A stretch of DNA of 28,631 bases, from positions 1-28,631 of the forward strand of contig DBBW01000016.1 of NCBI GenBank assembly GCA_002292405.1, in the 5' to 3' direction. Origin of the DNA: Flavobacteriales bacterium UBA974. GTDB lineage: Bacteria; Bacteroidota; Bacteroidia; Flavobacteriales_D; Sanyastnellaceae. Shown in pieces: positions 1 to 8,813 of the stretch. The notes under the pieces are model-generated. The model worked only from the letters and a program-made list of their open reading frames with translations, ran no database searches and was not told the origin of the DNA. Numbering within the stretch: the first letter of the stretch is position 1; each line of letters starts with the position of its first letter. The translations under genes were made by a program, and so were the position numbers.

Positions 1-49
1 AAAAAAAAGTTCTAAATAAGAGCCTAGAGGTCACAACTAAAATATATTC

Positions 50-90
50 AACCTCGTTATCATTGAGATAGCGGGGTTTTGTTTTTGTTT
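50..90 (+). terminator. Rho-independent terminator of an upstream gene
   Basis: A 12-bp stem (arms 50-61 and 67-78, two G-U pairs, loop ATTGA) is followed directly by a T-rich run at 77-90. It points along the + strand and would end a transcript entering from the left, so the GH3 locus probably starts its own transcript after it. Confidence 0.75.
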
Positions 91-155
91 TCCATTATTA
101 AATAGTGGTGTTTAAGAAGATATTGAGAAAACAAAAATTATTTTTTAGTCAGTTA

Positions 156-181
156 AGTCAAAGCTTTTGACTAAGTTTGAC
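156..181 (+). promoter_or_regulatory. Putative promoter/operator of the GH3 gene
   Basis: A 7-bp inverted repeat, AGTCAAA (156-162) and TTTGACT (166-172) with a 3-nt loop, sits next to TAAGTTTG (172-179), which fits the Bacteroidota -7 consensus TAnnTTTG. TTTGAC also occurs twice, 10 bp apart (166 and 176). No convincing -33 TTG was found at the right distance, so the assignment is tentative. If transcription starts just after this box, the ATG at 195 is favoured over the TTG at 177. Confidence 0.35.
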
Positions 182-194
182 AAATTTTTTAAAT

Positions 195-2465
195 ATGAGC
201 AATAGATTCATCTATATAAATGCCTGTTTGGCGATCGCTATTTTGTTTTTATTTAGCTGTAACGACAGCTCAACAAACAAAACACAAGATTCAAATATTT
301 TATTCTTGGATAGCCTTATTGGCACTTTATCTATAGAAGATAAGGTTGGTGAAATGACTCAACTAACATTAGGCATGTTGTGTGATGGCAGTGGGCCATA
401 TACTTTAGATGAACCACATACCTTGAATGAAGAGAAATTAAAAACAGCCATAGTTGATTTAAAAATTGGGAGCATATTAAATTCAGGTGGCCACTCTTAC
501 TCTCCGTCAAAATGGAACTCTTTTATCCAGAGTATTCAAGATGCTGCAACAAATGAAAAAACATCGGGAGTACCCGTTCTGTATGGAATAGACGCAATCC
601 ATGGAGCCACCTATACTTCAGGTGCTGATCTTTGCCCTCAACAAATTGGTTTAGCTGCGACTTGGAATGCCGAGCTTGTTAGAAAAATTGCTGAAAATGC
701 TGCGAGCGATGTTTTTGAATCAGGAATTCCATGGAATTTCTCTCCTGTTTTAGATTTAGGGATTGATCCACGTTGGCCTAGATTTTGGGAAACTTTTGGA
801 GAAGATCCATTACTTACTTCCGATATGGGTGAAGCAATGGTTTTAGGTTATCAAGAAGGACCCTATCCAATAGCTGCAACATTAAAACATTTTTATGGTT
901 ATGGGATGCCATTAAGCGGGAAGGATAGAACTCCAGCATGGATACCGGAAAGGCAATTAAGAGAATATTTCCTTCCCCCTTTTGAAAGAGCTATAAATGC
1001 AGGTGCTAAGACGATCATGGTTAACAGTGGTGAATTAAATGGGATCCCTGTACATGTAAATAAAAAATTACTGCACGATTTACTTAGAGTAGAATTAGGT
1101 TTTGAGGGTGTCTTAGTCACCGACTGGGAAGATATAAAATACCTTGTATCAAGGCATAAAGTTGCTGAAAATTACAGGGATGCTGTTAAGTTATCGATCA
1201 ATGCAGGAATAGATATGAGCATGGTCCCTACAGATTTAGAATTTCCGGGTATTCTTCTCGACTTGGTCAAAGATGGTGAAATTTCGGAAGCTAGAATAGA
1301 TGAAAGTGTGAGGCGGATACTTAATTTAAAACAAGAATTGGGATTGTTCGAAAATCCTATCCCTAAAACCAGTGCCTTCATTTCTGAAGAAGGTGATGAA
1401 AATAATTATACTCTCCAAGCAGCTCAAGAGTCTATAACCCTTCTAAAAAATGAATCTGAGGCACTTCCGATTGACTTAGATCGCAAAATTCTTGTTACGG
1501 GACCAACGGCAAACAGTTTGTTAGCACTTAATGGAGGATGGTCAGGAACTTGGCAGGGAGATAACCCTAAATATTCTAATTCAGAAAGACCAAATGCAGC
1601 GGAAGCGTTAATACAAAAATTTGGGAAAGATCAGGTCATCAATTTTCCGTTAGAAATGGACTTTGATGAATACGACATTGAGAAAATAGTTTCGGAAACA
1701 AAATTACAAACACCAGATTATGCCATTTTATTTCTTGGAGAAATGCCATATACTGAAACACCTGGAAATATTGAAGACCTAGAGTTATTTCAAAATCAAA
1801 AAGATCTAGCGACAGCACTGAAATCAACAGGTATAAAAATTATATATGTTTTTATTGAAGGAAGGCCCAGGACATTCAATGAGATTGAATCTATTGCCGA
1901 TGGAATAATAATGGCATATTTGCCAGGCGATTATGGTGGAGTTGCGTTGTCAAAAATTATTAGCGGTGAAGTAAACCCTACAGGAAGGCTGCCATTTACT
2001 TGGCCTAAACACGCATCTTCTCACATTCCATATTTCAGGAAACACACTGAAGATATTCATACTGATTTCTCTTTAAATGCTTTTAACCCCCAGTTTAATT
2101 TTGGCTATGGATTGTCTTATTGTAAAGCAAGTATTGATTCTATCACAATAGATAAATCATCTTATTTGATTGATGAAACAATTGAATTAACTGTGACTAT
2201 TTCTAACAAGAGCGACTGTGATGCCACAGAAGTCTTACAAGTTTATATCTCAGACCTTGTTGCGTCAATAACTCCCTCAGTTGAAAGATTAAGACAATAT
2301 AAGAGGGTTAACATTGGTCCAAATGAGACCTTAGATGTTGCCATAAGAATACCTCTTAAGGACTTAGGTTTTATCGGAATAGACAATGACTATATCATTG
2401 AATCTGGAAGTTTTAAGCTCCGTGTAAATAAGCTTTCAAAGACATTTGATCTCCTCAAAGAATAA
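195..2465 (+). CDS. GH3 beta-glucosidase lipoprotein
   Basis: This is a glycoside hydrolase family 3 enzyme expected to release glucose from the non-reducing ends of beta-gluco-oligosaccharides. The N-terminus is a lipoprotein signal with lipobox LFSC (Cys22), so it should be membrane-anchored, periplasmic or surface. The GH3 N-domain shows the KHF motif and the VTDWED motif, whose Asp310 matches the family nucleophile. The C-domain contains GGWSGTW and GEMPYTET, whose Glu516 corresponds to the acid/base of barley-ExoI-type GH3 enzymes. A fibronectin-III-like domain closes the protein (about 640-756). Length, 756 aa, is normal for three-domain GH3. I chose ATG 195 over TTG 177 because it gives a standard short n-region and sits in an AT-rich leader. 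The gene heads the locus but is separated from the next gene by 129 bp holding a second promoter. The GH3 call is firm; the exact linkage specificity is inferred from the neighbouring GH16 genes. Confidence 0.93.
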   Translation: MSNRFIYINACLAIAILFLFSCNDSSTNKTQDSNILFLDSLIGTLSIEDKVGEMTQLTLGMLCDGSGPYTLDEPHTLNEEKLKTAIVDLKIGSILNSGGHSYSPSKWNSFIQSIQDAATNEKTSGVPVLYGIDAIHGATYTSGADLCPQQIGLAATWNAELVRKIAENAASDVFESGIPWNFSPVLDLGIDPRWPRFWETFGEDPLLTSDMGEAMVLGYQEGPYPIAATLKHFYGYGMPLSGKDRTPAWIPERQLREYFLPPFERAINAGAKTIMVNSGELNGIPVHVNKKLLHDLLRVELGFEGVLVTDWEDIKYLVSRHKVAENYRDAVKLSINAGIDMSMVPTDLEFPGILLDLVKDGEISEARIDESVRRILNLKQELGLFENPIPKTSAFISEEGDENNYTLQAAQESITLLKNESEALPIDLDRKILVTGPTANSLLALNGGWSGTWQGDNPKYSNSERPNAAEALIQKFGKDQVINFPLEMDFDEYDIEKIVSETKLQTPDYAILFLGEMPYTETPGNIEDLELFQNQKDLATALKSTGIKIIYVFIEGRPRTFNEIESIADGIIMAYLPGDYGGVALSKIISGEVNPTGRLPFTWPKHASSHIPYFRKHTEDIHTDFSLNAFNPQFNFGYGLSYCKASIDSITIDKSSYLIDETIELTVTISNKSDCDATEVLQVYISDLVASITPSVERLRQYKRVNIGPNETLDVAIRIPLKDLGFIGIDNDYIIESGSFKLRVNKLSKTFDLLKE

Positions 2466-2509
2466 GAAAGATTCCACTTCTTGACGACTTAAGTTTTGAA
2501 AACATAGAC

Positions 2510-2530
2510 TTATTGTACATTTTACAATAA
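2510..2530. promoter_or_regulatory. Palindromic operator, site A
   Basis: Perfect inverted repeat TTATTGTA (2510-2517) and TACAATAA (2523-2530) around a 5-nt spacer, 64 bp before the start of the next gene. A TATATTTA box, one base off the TAnnTTTG -7 consensus, follows at 2540-2547. The same palindrome recurs upstream of three other genes in this window that encode the same N-terminal module, which argues for a transcription-factor site rather than a chance hairpin. Confidence 0.75.
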
Positions 2531-2594
2531 ACTTCATAGTATATTTATCAATTATTAAATCATTATTAGTTTATATTTTACCATTTCAATTGTC

Positions 2595-4196
2595 ATGAAG
2601 CACTTTTTATATATATCTTTTTTCTTTATCCAGCTGACCGCTTTTTCTCAAGTAACAAATACGGATGTTGTATTCACAGGAGTTTTTGGTGGCACATCGA
2701 TGGATGGAAACACATATTTAAATCCTACAGGTTCTGAAACATGGGGAGGTTTTGCCAATGAAGATGTAAGCCTTTATCCGTTGAGTTTTTCAGAGGATGG
2801 CGAAATAACATTTACTGGGGCAACTGCTGGAACAGACGCTGAAGTGTATTTTAGGTTTGAATATAATCCATACCCAGATACTGAACCAAGTTTTAACACG
2901 GTGGCTGTCACCGTTAGTGGAACAGAGGAAGCTTCTTATACAGTGGCTATCCCTTCTCAAGGAGCCAATACATTTAGTTCATTCCTATTGTATGTAACAA
3001 CTCTTGATTCTCCAGTCACATTGACGAATGTGACGCTTAACAGTAGTGCTACTGTCGCTTGTGTTGATGAGTCATTGATAAATCCTGAGGCAGTATGTCC
3101 AACAGTCATAGATTTAGTATGTGGTTGTGATGGTGTTACATATTCAAACGACTGTGTTGCTGTTAATGAAGGTGGAGTAACATCTTATACTGCCGGACAA
3201 TGTGTAAATTCTGCTAGCGTAACATTTCAAGTTGATATGTCACAACAAACAGTCCTTGGTCCTGTATACATCACGGGACAAATCATCGATAATTGGTGTG
3301 GTACATGTGAAATCATGGATGATTCAGATGGTGATGGCATATACACCTACACCACAGAGCTAAATCTAGGGACTCACGAATATAAATTCAATAACGGCGG
3401 TTGGGATGGCACAGAATCATTGGAAACTGAAGCGGATAGCGCATGTACAGTGACAACTATTGATGGTGAGACCATCTTTGTGAACCGAGTAGTAGAATTA
3501 ACTTCTGGCGATGAATTAATTCTTGATGTTGTTTGCTTTAACGCTTGTGATGCTTGTAGTATCGACCCAGTGAAAGATGACGTGGCGGTAACGTTTAGTG
3601 TAGACATGAATCAAGAACTTGTAGAAGAGTCATTATACATTACAGGCGCTAGTATTGACGGATGGGATGGTACATCAGTTCAAATGATCGATGATAATGG
3701 AGACGGTGTCTATGAAGTAACTGTTGATCTCTCGGAAGGTATCCACGAATACAAATTCAACAACGGAGGATGGGATGGTACAGAGAACCTTGACGCTATC
3801 GAAGATGCTCAGTGCACGATTACGACTGATGGATTTACAAACCGGGTCATTGAATTAGATGCTACTGTATCGGAAGTTCAAGTAGGCACGGTATGTTTTA
3901 ATTCTTGTGAAGGATGTTTGCCCGAAAATATAATTGAAGAGACACAAGATCTCCTTTTCAGCATTTACCCTACTGTATCTGAAGACTTTGTGACATTAAA
4001 ATTCCAAGGAAACAGTCAGCTGGATAAAATGCTAATAATTAATGATATAGCAGGGAAAATGATCTTCAGAAAAGAGATAAATGGTCCTTCTGAACAAGAA
4101 ATTATTGATGTAAGTTCTTACGAATCTGGATTATATATACTCAGTGTAATTACAGAGAAGGAATCTTCTTCTATTCGACTTATAAAGTCTAAATGA
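2595..4196 (+). CDS. T9SS-secreted multidomain glycan-binding protein with Kazal-like domain
   Basis: No catalytic domain is visible. In order: signal peptide (1-19, ending FSQ); a beta-rich module of about 130 residues (21-153) that recurs in three other proteins here and carries the invariant core FRFEYNPYPDTEPSFNT; a six-cysteine Kazal-like domain (154-204; CGCDGVTYSNDC core); two starch-binding-like beta-sandwich repeats (about 207-318 and 327-440), each starting VTFxVDM, containing HEYKFNNGGWDGTE and ending in CFNxC; and a T9SS type A sorting domain (about 450-533; IYPTVSEDFVTLKF ... GLYILSV). It should be exported and attached at the cell surface, probably holding glucan for the GH16 enzymes and SusCD. 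The stop overlaps the susC start (ATGA at 4193-4196), implying translational coupling. The function is inferred from domain type and context; the ligand is not proven. Confidence 0.85.
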   Translation: MKHFLYISFFFIQLTAFSQVTNTDVVFTGVFGGTSMDGNTYLNPTGSETWGGFANEDVSLYPLSFSEDGEITFTGATAGTDAEVYFRFEYNPYPDTEPSFNTVAVTVSGTEEASYTVAIPSQGANTFSSFLLYVTTLDSPVTLTNVTLNSSATVACVDESLINPEAVCPTVIDLVCGCDGVTYSNDCVAVNEGGVTSYTAGQCVNSASVTFQVDMSQQTVLGPVYITGQIIDNWCGTCEIMDDSDGDGIYTYTTELNLGTHEYKFNNGGWDGTESLETEADSACTVTTIDGETIFVNRVVELTSGDELILDVVCFNACDACSIDPVKDDVAVTFSVDMNQELVEESLYITGASIDGWDGTSVQMIDDNGDGVYEVTVDLSEGIHEYKFNNGGWDGTENLDAIEDAQCTITTDGFTNRVIELDATVSEVQVGTVCFNSCEGCLPENIIEETQDLLFSIYPTVSEDFVTLKFQGNSQLDKMLIINDIAGKMIFRKEINGPSEQEIIDVSSYESGLYILSVITEKESSSIRLIKSK

Positions 4197-7100
4197 TCCA
4201 ATTTAAAATGATTAATAAATTATCTATTGCCTTTTTCTTCTTCTGTTTTTCATCTCAAATTATTGGACAAAATGTTACGGTATCGGGAGTAGTAAAAGAT
4301 TTAATTAGTGGAGAAAGCCTACCTGGAGTAACTGTTTTAGAAAAAAACACATACAATGGTGTTTTTACAGATTCCGAGGGTAATTATTCAATTACGACTT
4401 CTTCAACATCACCCGTTCTTCTATTCTCATCTATTGGATATATTAAACAGGAGATTATTATAGAACCTGAAGCGCAGACAGAAGCGAAAGTTGTCAATAT
4501 TAATCTTAAACTAGATGTTGCTGGACTAGAAGAAGCTGTTGTTATGGGATATGGCAATCAGGAAAGAAGTAAAATTTCAGGAGCCGTTTCAACGATTGAC
4601 ACAAAAGAAATCACTTCCCTTCCTGTACTTAGGACTGAACAAGCACTTCAAGGAAGAACTTCTGGCGTGCAAGTTTCACAAAATTCTGGACAGCCTGGAA
4701 GTACACAATCTATTAGAATTCGAGGGACTGGTTCTCTTAACAATTCTGAGCCATTATTTGTAGTCGATGGTATTCCTAGTTTTGGAATAGATTATTTAAA
4801 TGCTTCAGATATTGAATCTATTACTGTACTCAAAGACGCGGCATCTGCTGCTATATATGGTGCTAGAGGAGGAAATGGCGTTATTCTAGTCACAACAAAG
4901 AAAGGCAAGAAAAATCAGCAGGCTCAAATTAAATATGACACTTATTATGGAATGCAGGAGCCGTCGAAATATATGTCTTTACTAAATGCTGAAGAGTATG
5001 CAATCTTAATGAATGAAAGCAGATCCGCTGCAGGTTACGCACCATATTCTGATTTACTGTCTCCAGAAGATTTGGGTGAAGGAACGCATTGGCAAAAGGA
5101 AATCTTCGAAAGAGCTCCTATGATGAATCATGCCTTTAACTTTACCAGTGGTACTGAGTCAAGTTCAACCGCTGTGGGTGGTAGTTATTTTCTTCAGGAT
5201 GGAATCATTGGTGGAGAAAAAAGTCAGTTTGAAAGATATACGTTTAGAATATCTTCCACTCAAGATGGTACTGACAGATTGCGAATGGGACAGAATATTA
5301 ATTTCACGAATCTTAACCGTAATGCACTGGGTGAAAATAATGAATTCGCAACTCCTGTCGTAAGAGCCTTGAATATGGATCCTGTCACTCCTGCGACTCG
5401 CCCGGATGGTACTTTTGCATACTCTAATTTGATTGACTCAGATATTGCAAATCCTGCAAATCAAATTGCCAACACGTTTGACAATTGGACTACGAATAGA
5501 TTTGTTGGAAGTGCTTTTGCCGAATATGATATTCTTCAAAATCTTTCTTATAAATCAACTTTCTCAGCGGATTTATCGCTTGGGTCTCAAAAGATTTTTA
5601 TGCCAACTTTTGATCTTGGGATTGGCTCTAATGATCCAAATAGACCAGCATATGAATGGAGAGAGACGAATGTCCTCATTCAATCTGAAAACAAATACAC
5701 AAATTGGCAATGGGAAAATCTTGTGTCATATGATCAAGACCTCAAAAATGGTAATAAACTTGGTGTTATAGCTGGGTATTCTGCCTTATATAACGAATAC
5801 TCAAATCTTGTTGGTGTGAGAGATAGCCTCGCTACGAATAACCCAGACCAAGCTTTTTTAAACAACAGCATTAATTCTGCAGAACAAGCTCCTCAATCTA
5901 GTGGTGGGATAAGTCAGTCTGCTTTCCTATCAACGTTTATAAGGACAAATTATGAAATAGGTGACCAGTGGTCATTCTCAGGTACAGTGAGGAGAGATGG
6001 GTCATCAAAGTTTGGGGAAAACAATAGATATGGTGTCTTCCCTTCTTTTTCTGCAGCATTTAACTTAACAGAGTTGCCATGGGTTGTTGAAAAGGATTGG
6101 ATTGAATTTGTCAAGCTAAGAGGTAGTTGGGGGAGAAATGGTAATGCTGATGGTATTGGAAGCTTTGATTACACTTCTATCGTTTATAATGGTCTCAACT
6201 ACACTTTCGGAACAGATCAGCAAATTGTCAACGGAGCAGGCCCTGTTAATACTTCTAATCCAGATTTGAAATGGGAAACAGTAGAGCAGACAAATGTTGG
6301 CTTAGATGTTGATCTTTTTCAAGGAAAACTAAATATGGTTTGTGATTATTTTGTTAAAAACACAAATGATATGTTAGCTATCGTACCTGTTCCAGGAGTT
6401 GTTGGATTTAATCCATCTGCGACCAATGTAGCGTCCGCAAAAAACTCAGGTATAGAGCTTGCGGTTAACTACAAAAATTTTGACAACCCGATGAGCTACA
6501 GTTTCGGAGGAAATATTTCTTTCATTAAAAACGAAGTCACAGGATTAGGTGAGGGTGGACAGCCTATCTCAAGTGGAAATGTGTTCGGCGCAGGTGATTT
6601 TGTTTCATACACTGAAATTGGGATGCCCATCGCATATTTCTATGGATATGAGACGGGAGGTATTTTCCAAACCAATGAAGAGGCTGAAGCAAACATGTCT
6701 CAACCCAATGCGCAAGCGGGAGATGTCATTTTTGTAGATCAAAATGCAGATGGAACAATAGATGGTGAGGATAAAGTGATGATCGGAAATCCTCATCCAG
6801 ATTTCACATATGCTATGAATTGTGAAGTAAAATATAAAGGTTTCGATTTAAGTGTCTTTCTTCAAGGCTCTCAAGGAAACGATATTTACAATGGTGTTTT
6901 TAGATATGATCTCAATACAACAAATCTTCCAATATCAGCGTTGGAGAGATGGACTGGTGAAGGATCTACGAATGAGTATCCTAGGATATCTCATACAGAC
7001 CCGAACCAAAACAACAGAGTGTCTGACCGATTTGTAGAAGATGGATCTTATTTCAGAATTAAAAATATGCAGTTAGGTTACACGCTAAATAATGCAACCT

Positions 7101-7282
7101 CTCAGAAAATAGGAGCATCAAGTGTAAGAGTCTACATCTCAGCTCAGAATCTATTAACCATCACTCAGTATTCCGGATTAGACCCAGAAATAGGTTCCAG
7201 GGGAACATTAGAAATTGCCATAGACAGAGGCTTCTATCCTTCCCCACGAATATTTATGGGTGGCGTAAACGTGACATTTTAA
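4193..7282 (+). CDS. SusC-type TonB-dependent outer-membrane transporter
   Basis: This is the outer-membrane importer for oligosaccharides bound by its SusD partner. The signal peptide ends near IIGQ (residue 26); a carboxypeptidase-D regulatory-like beta domain follows (about 28-110; SGVVKDLISGESLPGVTV), then the TonB plug (about 113-238; LQGRTSGVQV, IRIRGTGSLNNSEPLFVVDG, DAASAAIYGARGGNGVI), and a long beta-barrel ending in aromatic Phe (GGVNVTF), as expected for BAM-inserted barrels. Length, 1029 aa, is typical of SusC. The start is either ATG 4193, which overlaps the previous stop, or ATG 4208, which gives a more standard signal peptide; I keep the first because of the overlap. The gene is followed with no gap by susD, the normal order. 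Substrate is inferred as beta-1,3-glucan oligosaccharide from the flanking GH3 and GH16 genes. Confidence 0.95.
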   Translation: MIQFKMINKLSIAFFFFCFSSQIIGQNVTVSGVVKDLISGESLPGVTVLEKNTYNGVFTDSEGNYSITTSSTSPVLLFSSIGYIKQEIIIEPEAQTEAKVVNINLKLDVAGLEEAVVMGYGNQERSKISGAVSTIDTKEITSLPVLRTEQALQGRTSGVQVSQNSGQPGSTQSIRIRGTGSLNNSEPLFVVDGIPSFGIDYLNASDIESITVLKDAASAAIYGARGGNGVILVTTKKGKKNQQAQIKYDTYYGMQEPSKYMSLLNAEEYAILMNESRSAAGYAPYSDLLSPEDLGEGTHWQKEIFERAPMMNHAFNFTSGTESSSTAVGGSYFLQDGIIGGEKSQFERYTFRISSTQDGTDRLRMGQNINFTNLNRNALGENNEFATPVVRALNMDPVTPATRPDGTFAYSNLIDSDIANPANQIANTFDNWTTNRFVGSAFAEYDILQNLSYKSTFSADLSLGSQKIFMPTFDLGIGSNDPNRPAYEWRETNVLIQSENKYTNWQWENLVSYDQDLKNGNKLGVIAGYSALYNEYSNLVGVRDSLATNNPDQAFLNNSINSAEQAPQSSGGISQSAFLSTFIRTNYEIGDQWSFSGTVRRDGSSKFGENNRYGVFPSFSAAFNLTELPWVVEKDWIEFVKLRGSWGRNGNADGIGSFDYTSIVYNGLNYTFGTDQQIVNGAGPVNTSNPDLKWETVEQTNVGLDVDLFQGKLNMVCDYFVKNTNDMLAIVPVPGVVGFNPSATNVASAKNSGIELAVNYKNFDNPMSYSFGGNISFIKNEVTGLGEGGQPISSGNVFGAGDFVSYTEIGMPIAYFYGYETGGIFQTNEEAEANMSQPNAQAGDVIFVDQNADGTIDGEDKVMIGNPHPDFTYAMNCEVKYKGFDLSVFLQGSQGNDIYNGVFRYDLNTTNLPISALERWTGEGSTNEYPRISHTDPNQNNRVSDRFVEDGSYFRIKNMQLGYTLNNATSQKIGASSVRVYISAQNLLTITQYSGLDPEIGSRGTLEIAIDRGFYPSPRIFMGGVNVTF

Positions 7283-8812
7283 ATGAGCAACATGAAACAA
7301 ATATTAACATATAGCAGCATCATTTTTGCCGTTATCATTTCTTTGGTGTCTTGCAAAAAAGACTTCCTGGACATTAATCCGCTCGTAGGATCCACAGAAG
7401 CTAATTTTTATCAAAATGAAGATGACGCCATATCTGCAACCATTGCCTGCTATAACAACCTTCAACAAGAAGTCACTCCGCTTCAAGGAGTAGGAAGTGA
7501 TGCACCGCATTTTAGATGGTACTTTGGAGATGTTGTTTCCGATGACTCTCACAAAGGAGGGTCTGGTGATGGAGACGAGCCAGATTTATTGAAATTTGAA
7601 TCATTTCAAGGCACCAGTGACAGCAAACTGGTTCTGGGAGAGTGGCAAACTGCATATAAAGGAATCGCATATTGCAACATCGCACTGGAGAATATCCCAG
7701 GAATTGAGATGGACAGCGATACCAAGGATATGTTGTTGGGTGAGATTAGATTTATTAGGGCGTATTGGTATTTCAATCTGACAACAATGTTTGGTGGAGT
7801 CCCGCTTATAGATGGATTGCTTGCGCCCAGTGATTACCAACAAGTAAAATCCACGGCAGAAGAAACATGGGCATTTATTGAAGAGGATTTATCTCAAGCG
7901 ATGTTAGGTTTGCCCAGAAGAAGTGAGAGGCCATTAAGCGAAACTGGAAGAGCCAATTGGGGCGCAGCAGCAAGTCTTCTCTTAAAGTCATTTGTATACC
8001 AAGAGAAATGGAATGATGCAATGGCTGTAGCCGATGAGATCTACAATTCAGGAGAGTACTTCTTAGATTTAAACTACGCAAATATTTTTTCAAGTTTAGG
8101 CGAAAATGGTTCGGGCTCTATTTGGGAAATTCAATATATGAGCGGTTCAGGTGGTAATTGGGGAAATCAACTAGAGGGTACTTTTACAAATGTATTTCAA
8201 AGAGCTAGAGGTCAATTTGGAGGCTATGGATTTAATATTCCAACACAAAATTTCGTTGATGAATTTGAAGATGGTGACCCAAGACTTAGTGCATCTGTAT
8301 TTCAAGTTGGAGATTTGATGGGTGATCGTGGCCCTTTCACACTTGAAGCGACAGGGATGCCGCACTTGTATTACTGTAAAAAATATTTTAACACTGCCGC
8401 AGAGGAAGCAGCTGCTTTAGGAGATCCTAATCCGAATGGATTGACTAACGATAGAGTGATTAGGTACGCTGATGTTTTGCTCCTTCGGGCTGAAGCTGCA
8501 TATCATACAGGCGCAACTGGAATTGCCATTGAAATGGTTAATCAGGTTAGATCAAGGGCTAGAGGTGGCGATCTTGCTATTCTACCAGATGTTACTGCAG
8601 GAGGACCTTATCTTCTAGAAGCGATATATCATGAACGCCGAGTAGAATTAGGCTTAGAGGGGCATCGCTTCTTCGATATTGTTCGTCAAAATCGAGGTCA
8701 TCAACTTCTTGGTGACGAGGGGTTTATTTCAGGAACTCATGAGTTATTTCCGATTCCTTTAGCTGAGATTTCTCTGTCAGGAGGAGTATTAATTCAAAAT
8801 CCAGGTTATTAA
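7283..8812 (+). CDS. SusD/RagB-type surface glycan-binding lipoprotein
   Basis: This is the lid protein that captures oligosaccharides at the surface and delivers them to SusC. The lipoprotein signal has lipobox LVSC (Cys24) followed by KKDFLDINP, the characteristic SusD N-terminal motif. The N-terminal TPR-like part contains LGEIRFIRAYWYFNLTTMFGGVPL, and the C-terminal RagB/SusD domain contains RYADVLLLRAEAAYH, IYHERRVELGLEGHRFFDIVR and the end motif HELFPIPLAEI...NPGY. Length, 509 aa, is normal. The start directly abuts the susC stop; an internal ATG at 7292 would still leave a valid signal. It is co-transcribed with susC and the PKD lipoprotein, which begins one base after this stop. Confidence 0.95.
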   Translation: MSNMKQILTYSSIIFAVIISLVSCKKDFLDINPLVGSTEANFYQNEDDAISATIACYNNLQQEVTPLQGVGSDAPHFRWYFGDVVSDDSHKGGSGDGDEPDLLKFESFQGTSDSKLVLGEWQTAYKGIAYCNIALENIPGIEMDSDTKDMLLGEIRFIRAYWYFNLTTMFGGVPLIDGLLAPSDYQQVKSTAEETWAFIEEDLSQAMLGLPRRSERPLSETGRANWGAAASLLLKSFVYQEKWNDAMAVADEIYNSGEYFLDLNYANIFSSLGENGSGSIWEIQYMSGSGGNWGNQLEGTFTNVFQRARGQFGGYGFNIPTQNFVDEFEDGDPRLSASVFQVGDLMGDRGPFTLEATGMPHLYYCKKYFNTAAEEAAALGDPNPNGLTNDRVIRYADVLLLRAEAAYHTGATGIAIEMVNQVRSRARGGDLAILPDVTAGGPYLLEAIYHERRVELGLEGHRFFDIVRQNRGHQLLGDEGFISGTHELFPIPLAEISLSGGVLIQNPGY

Positions 8813-8813
8813 A

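Noticed and set aside
177..194. TTG start giving a GH3 protein six residues longer
   Set aside because: ATG at 195 gives a normal lipoprotein signal, and a -7-like box at 172-179 would place the transcript start after the TTG.
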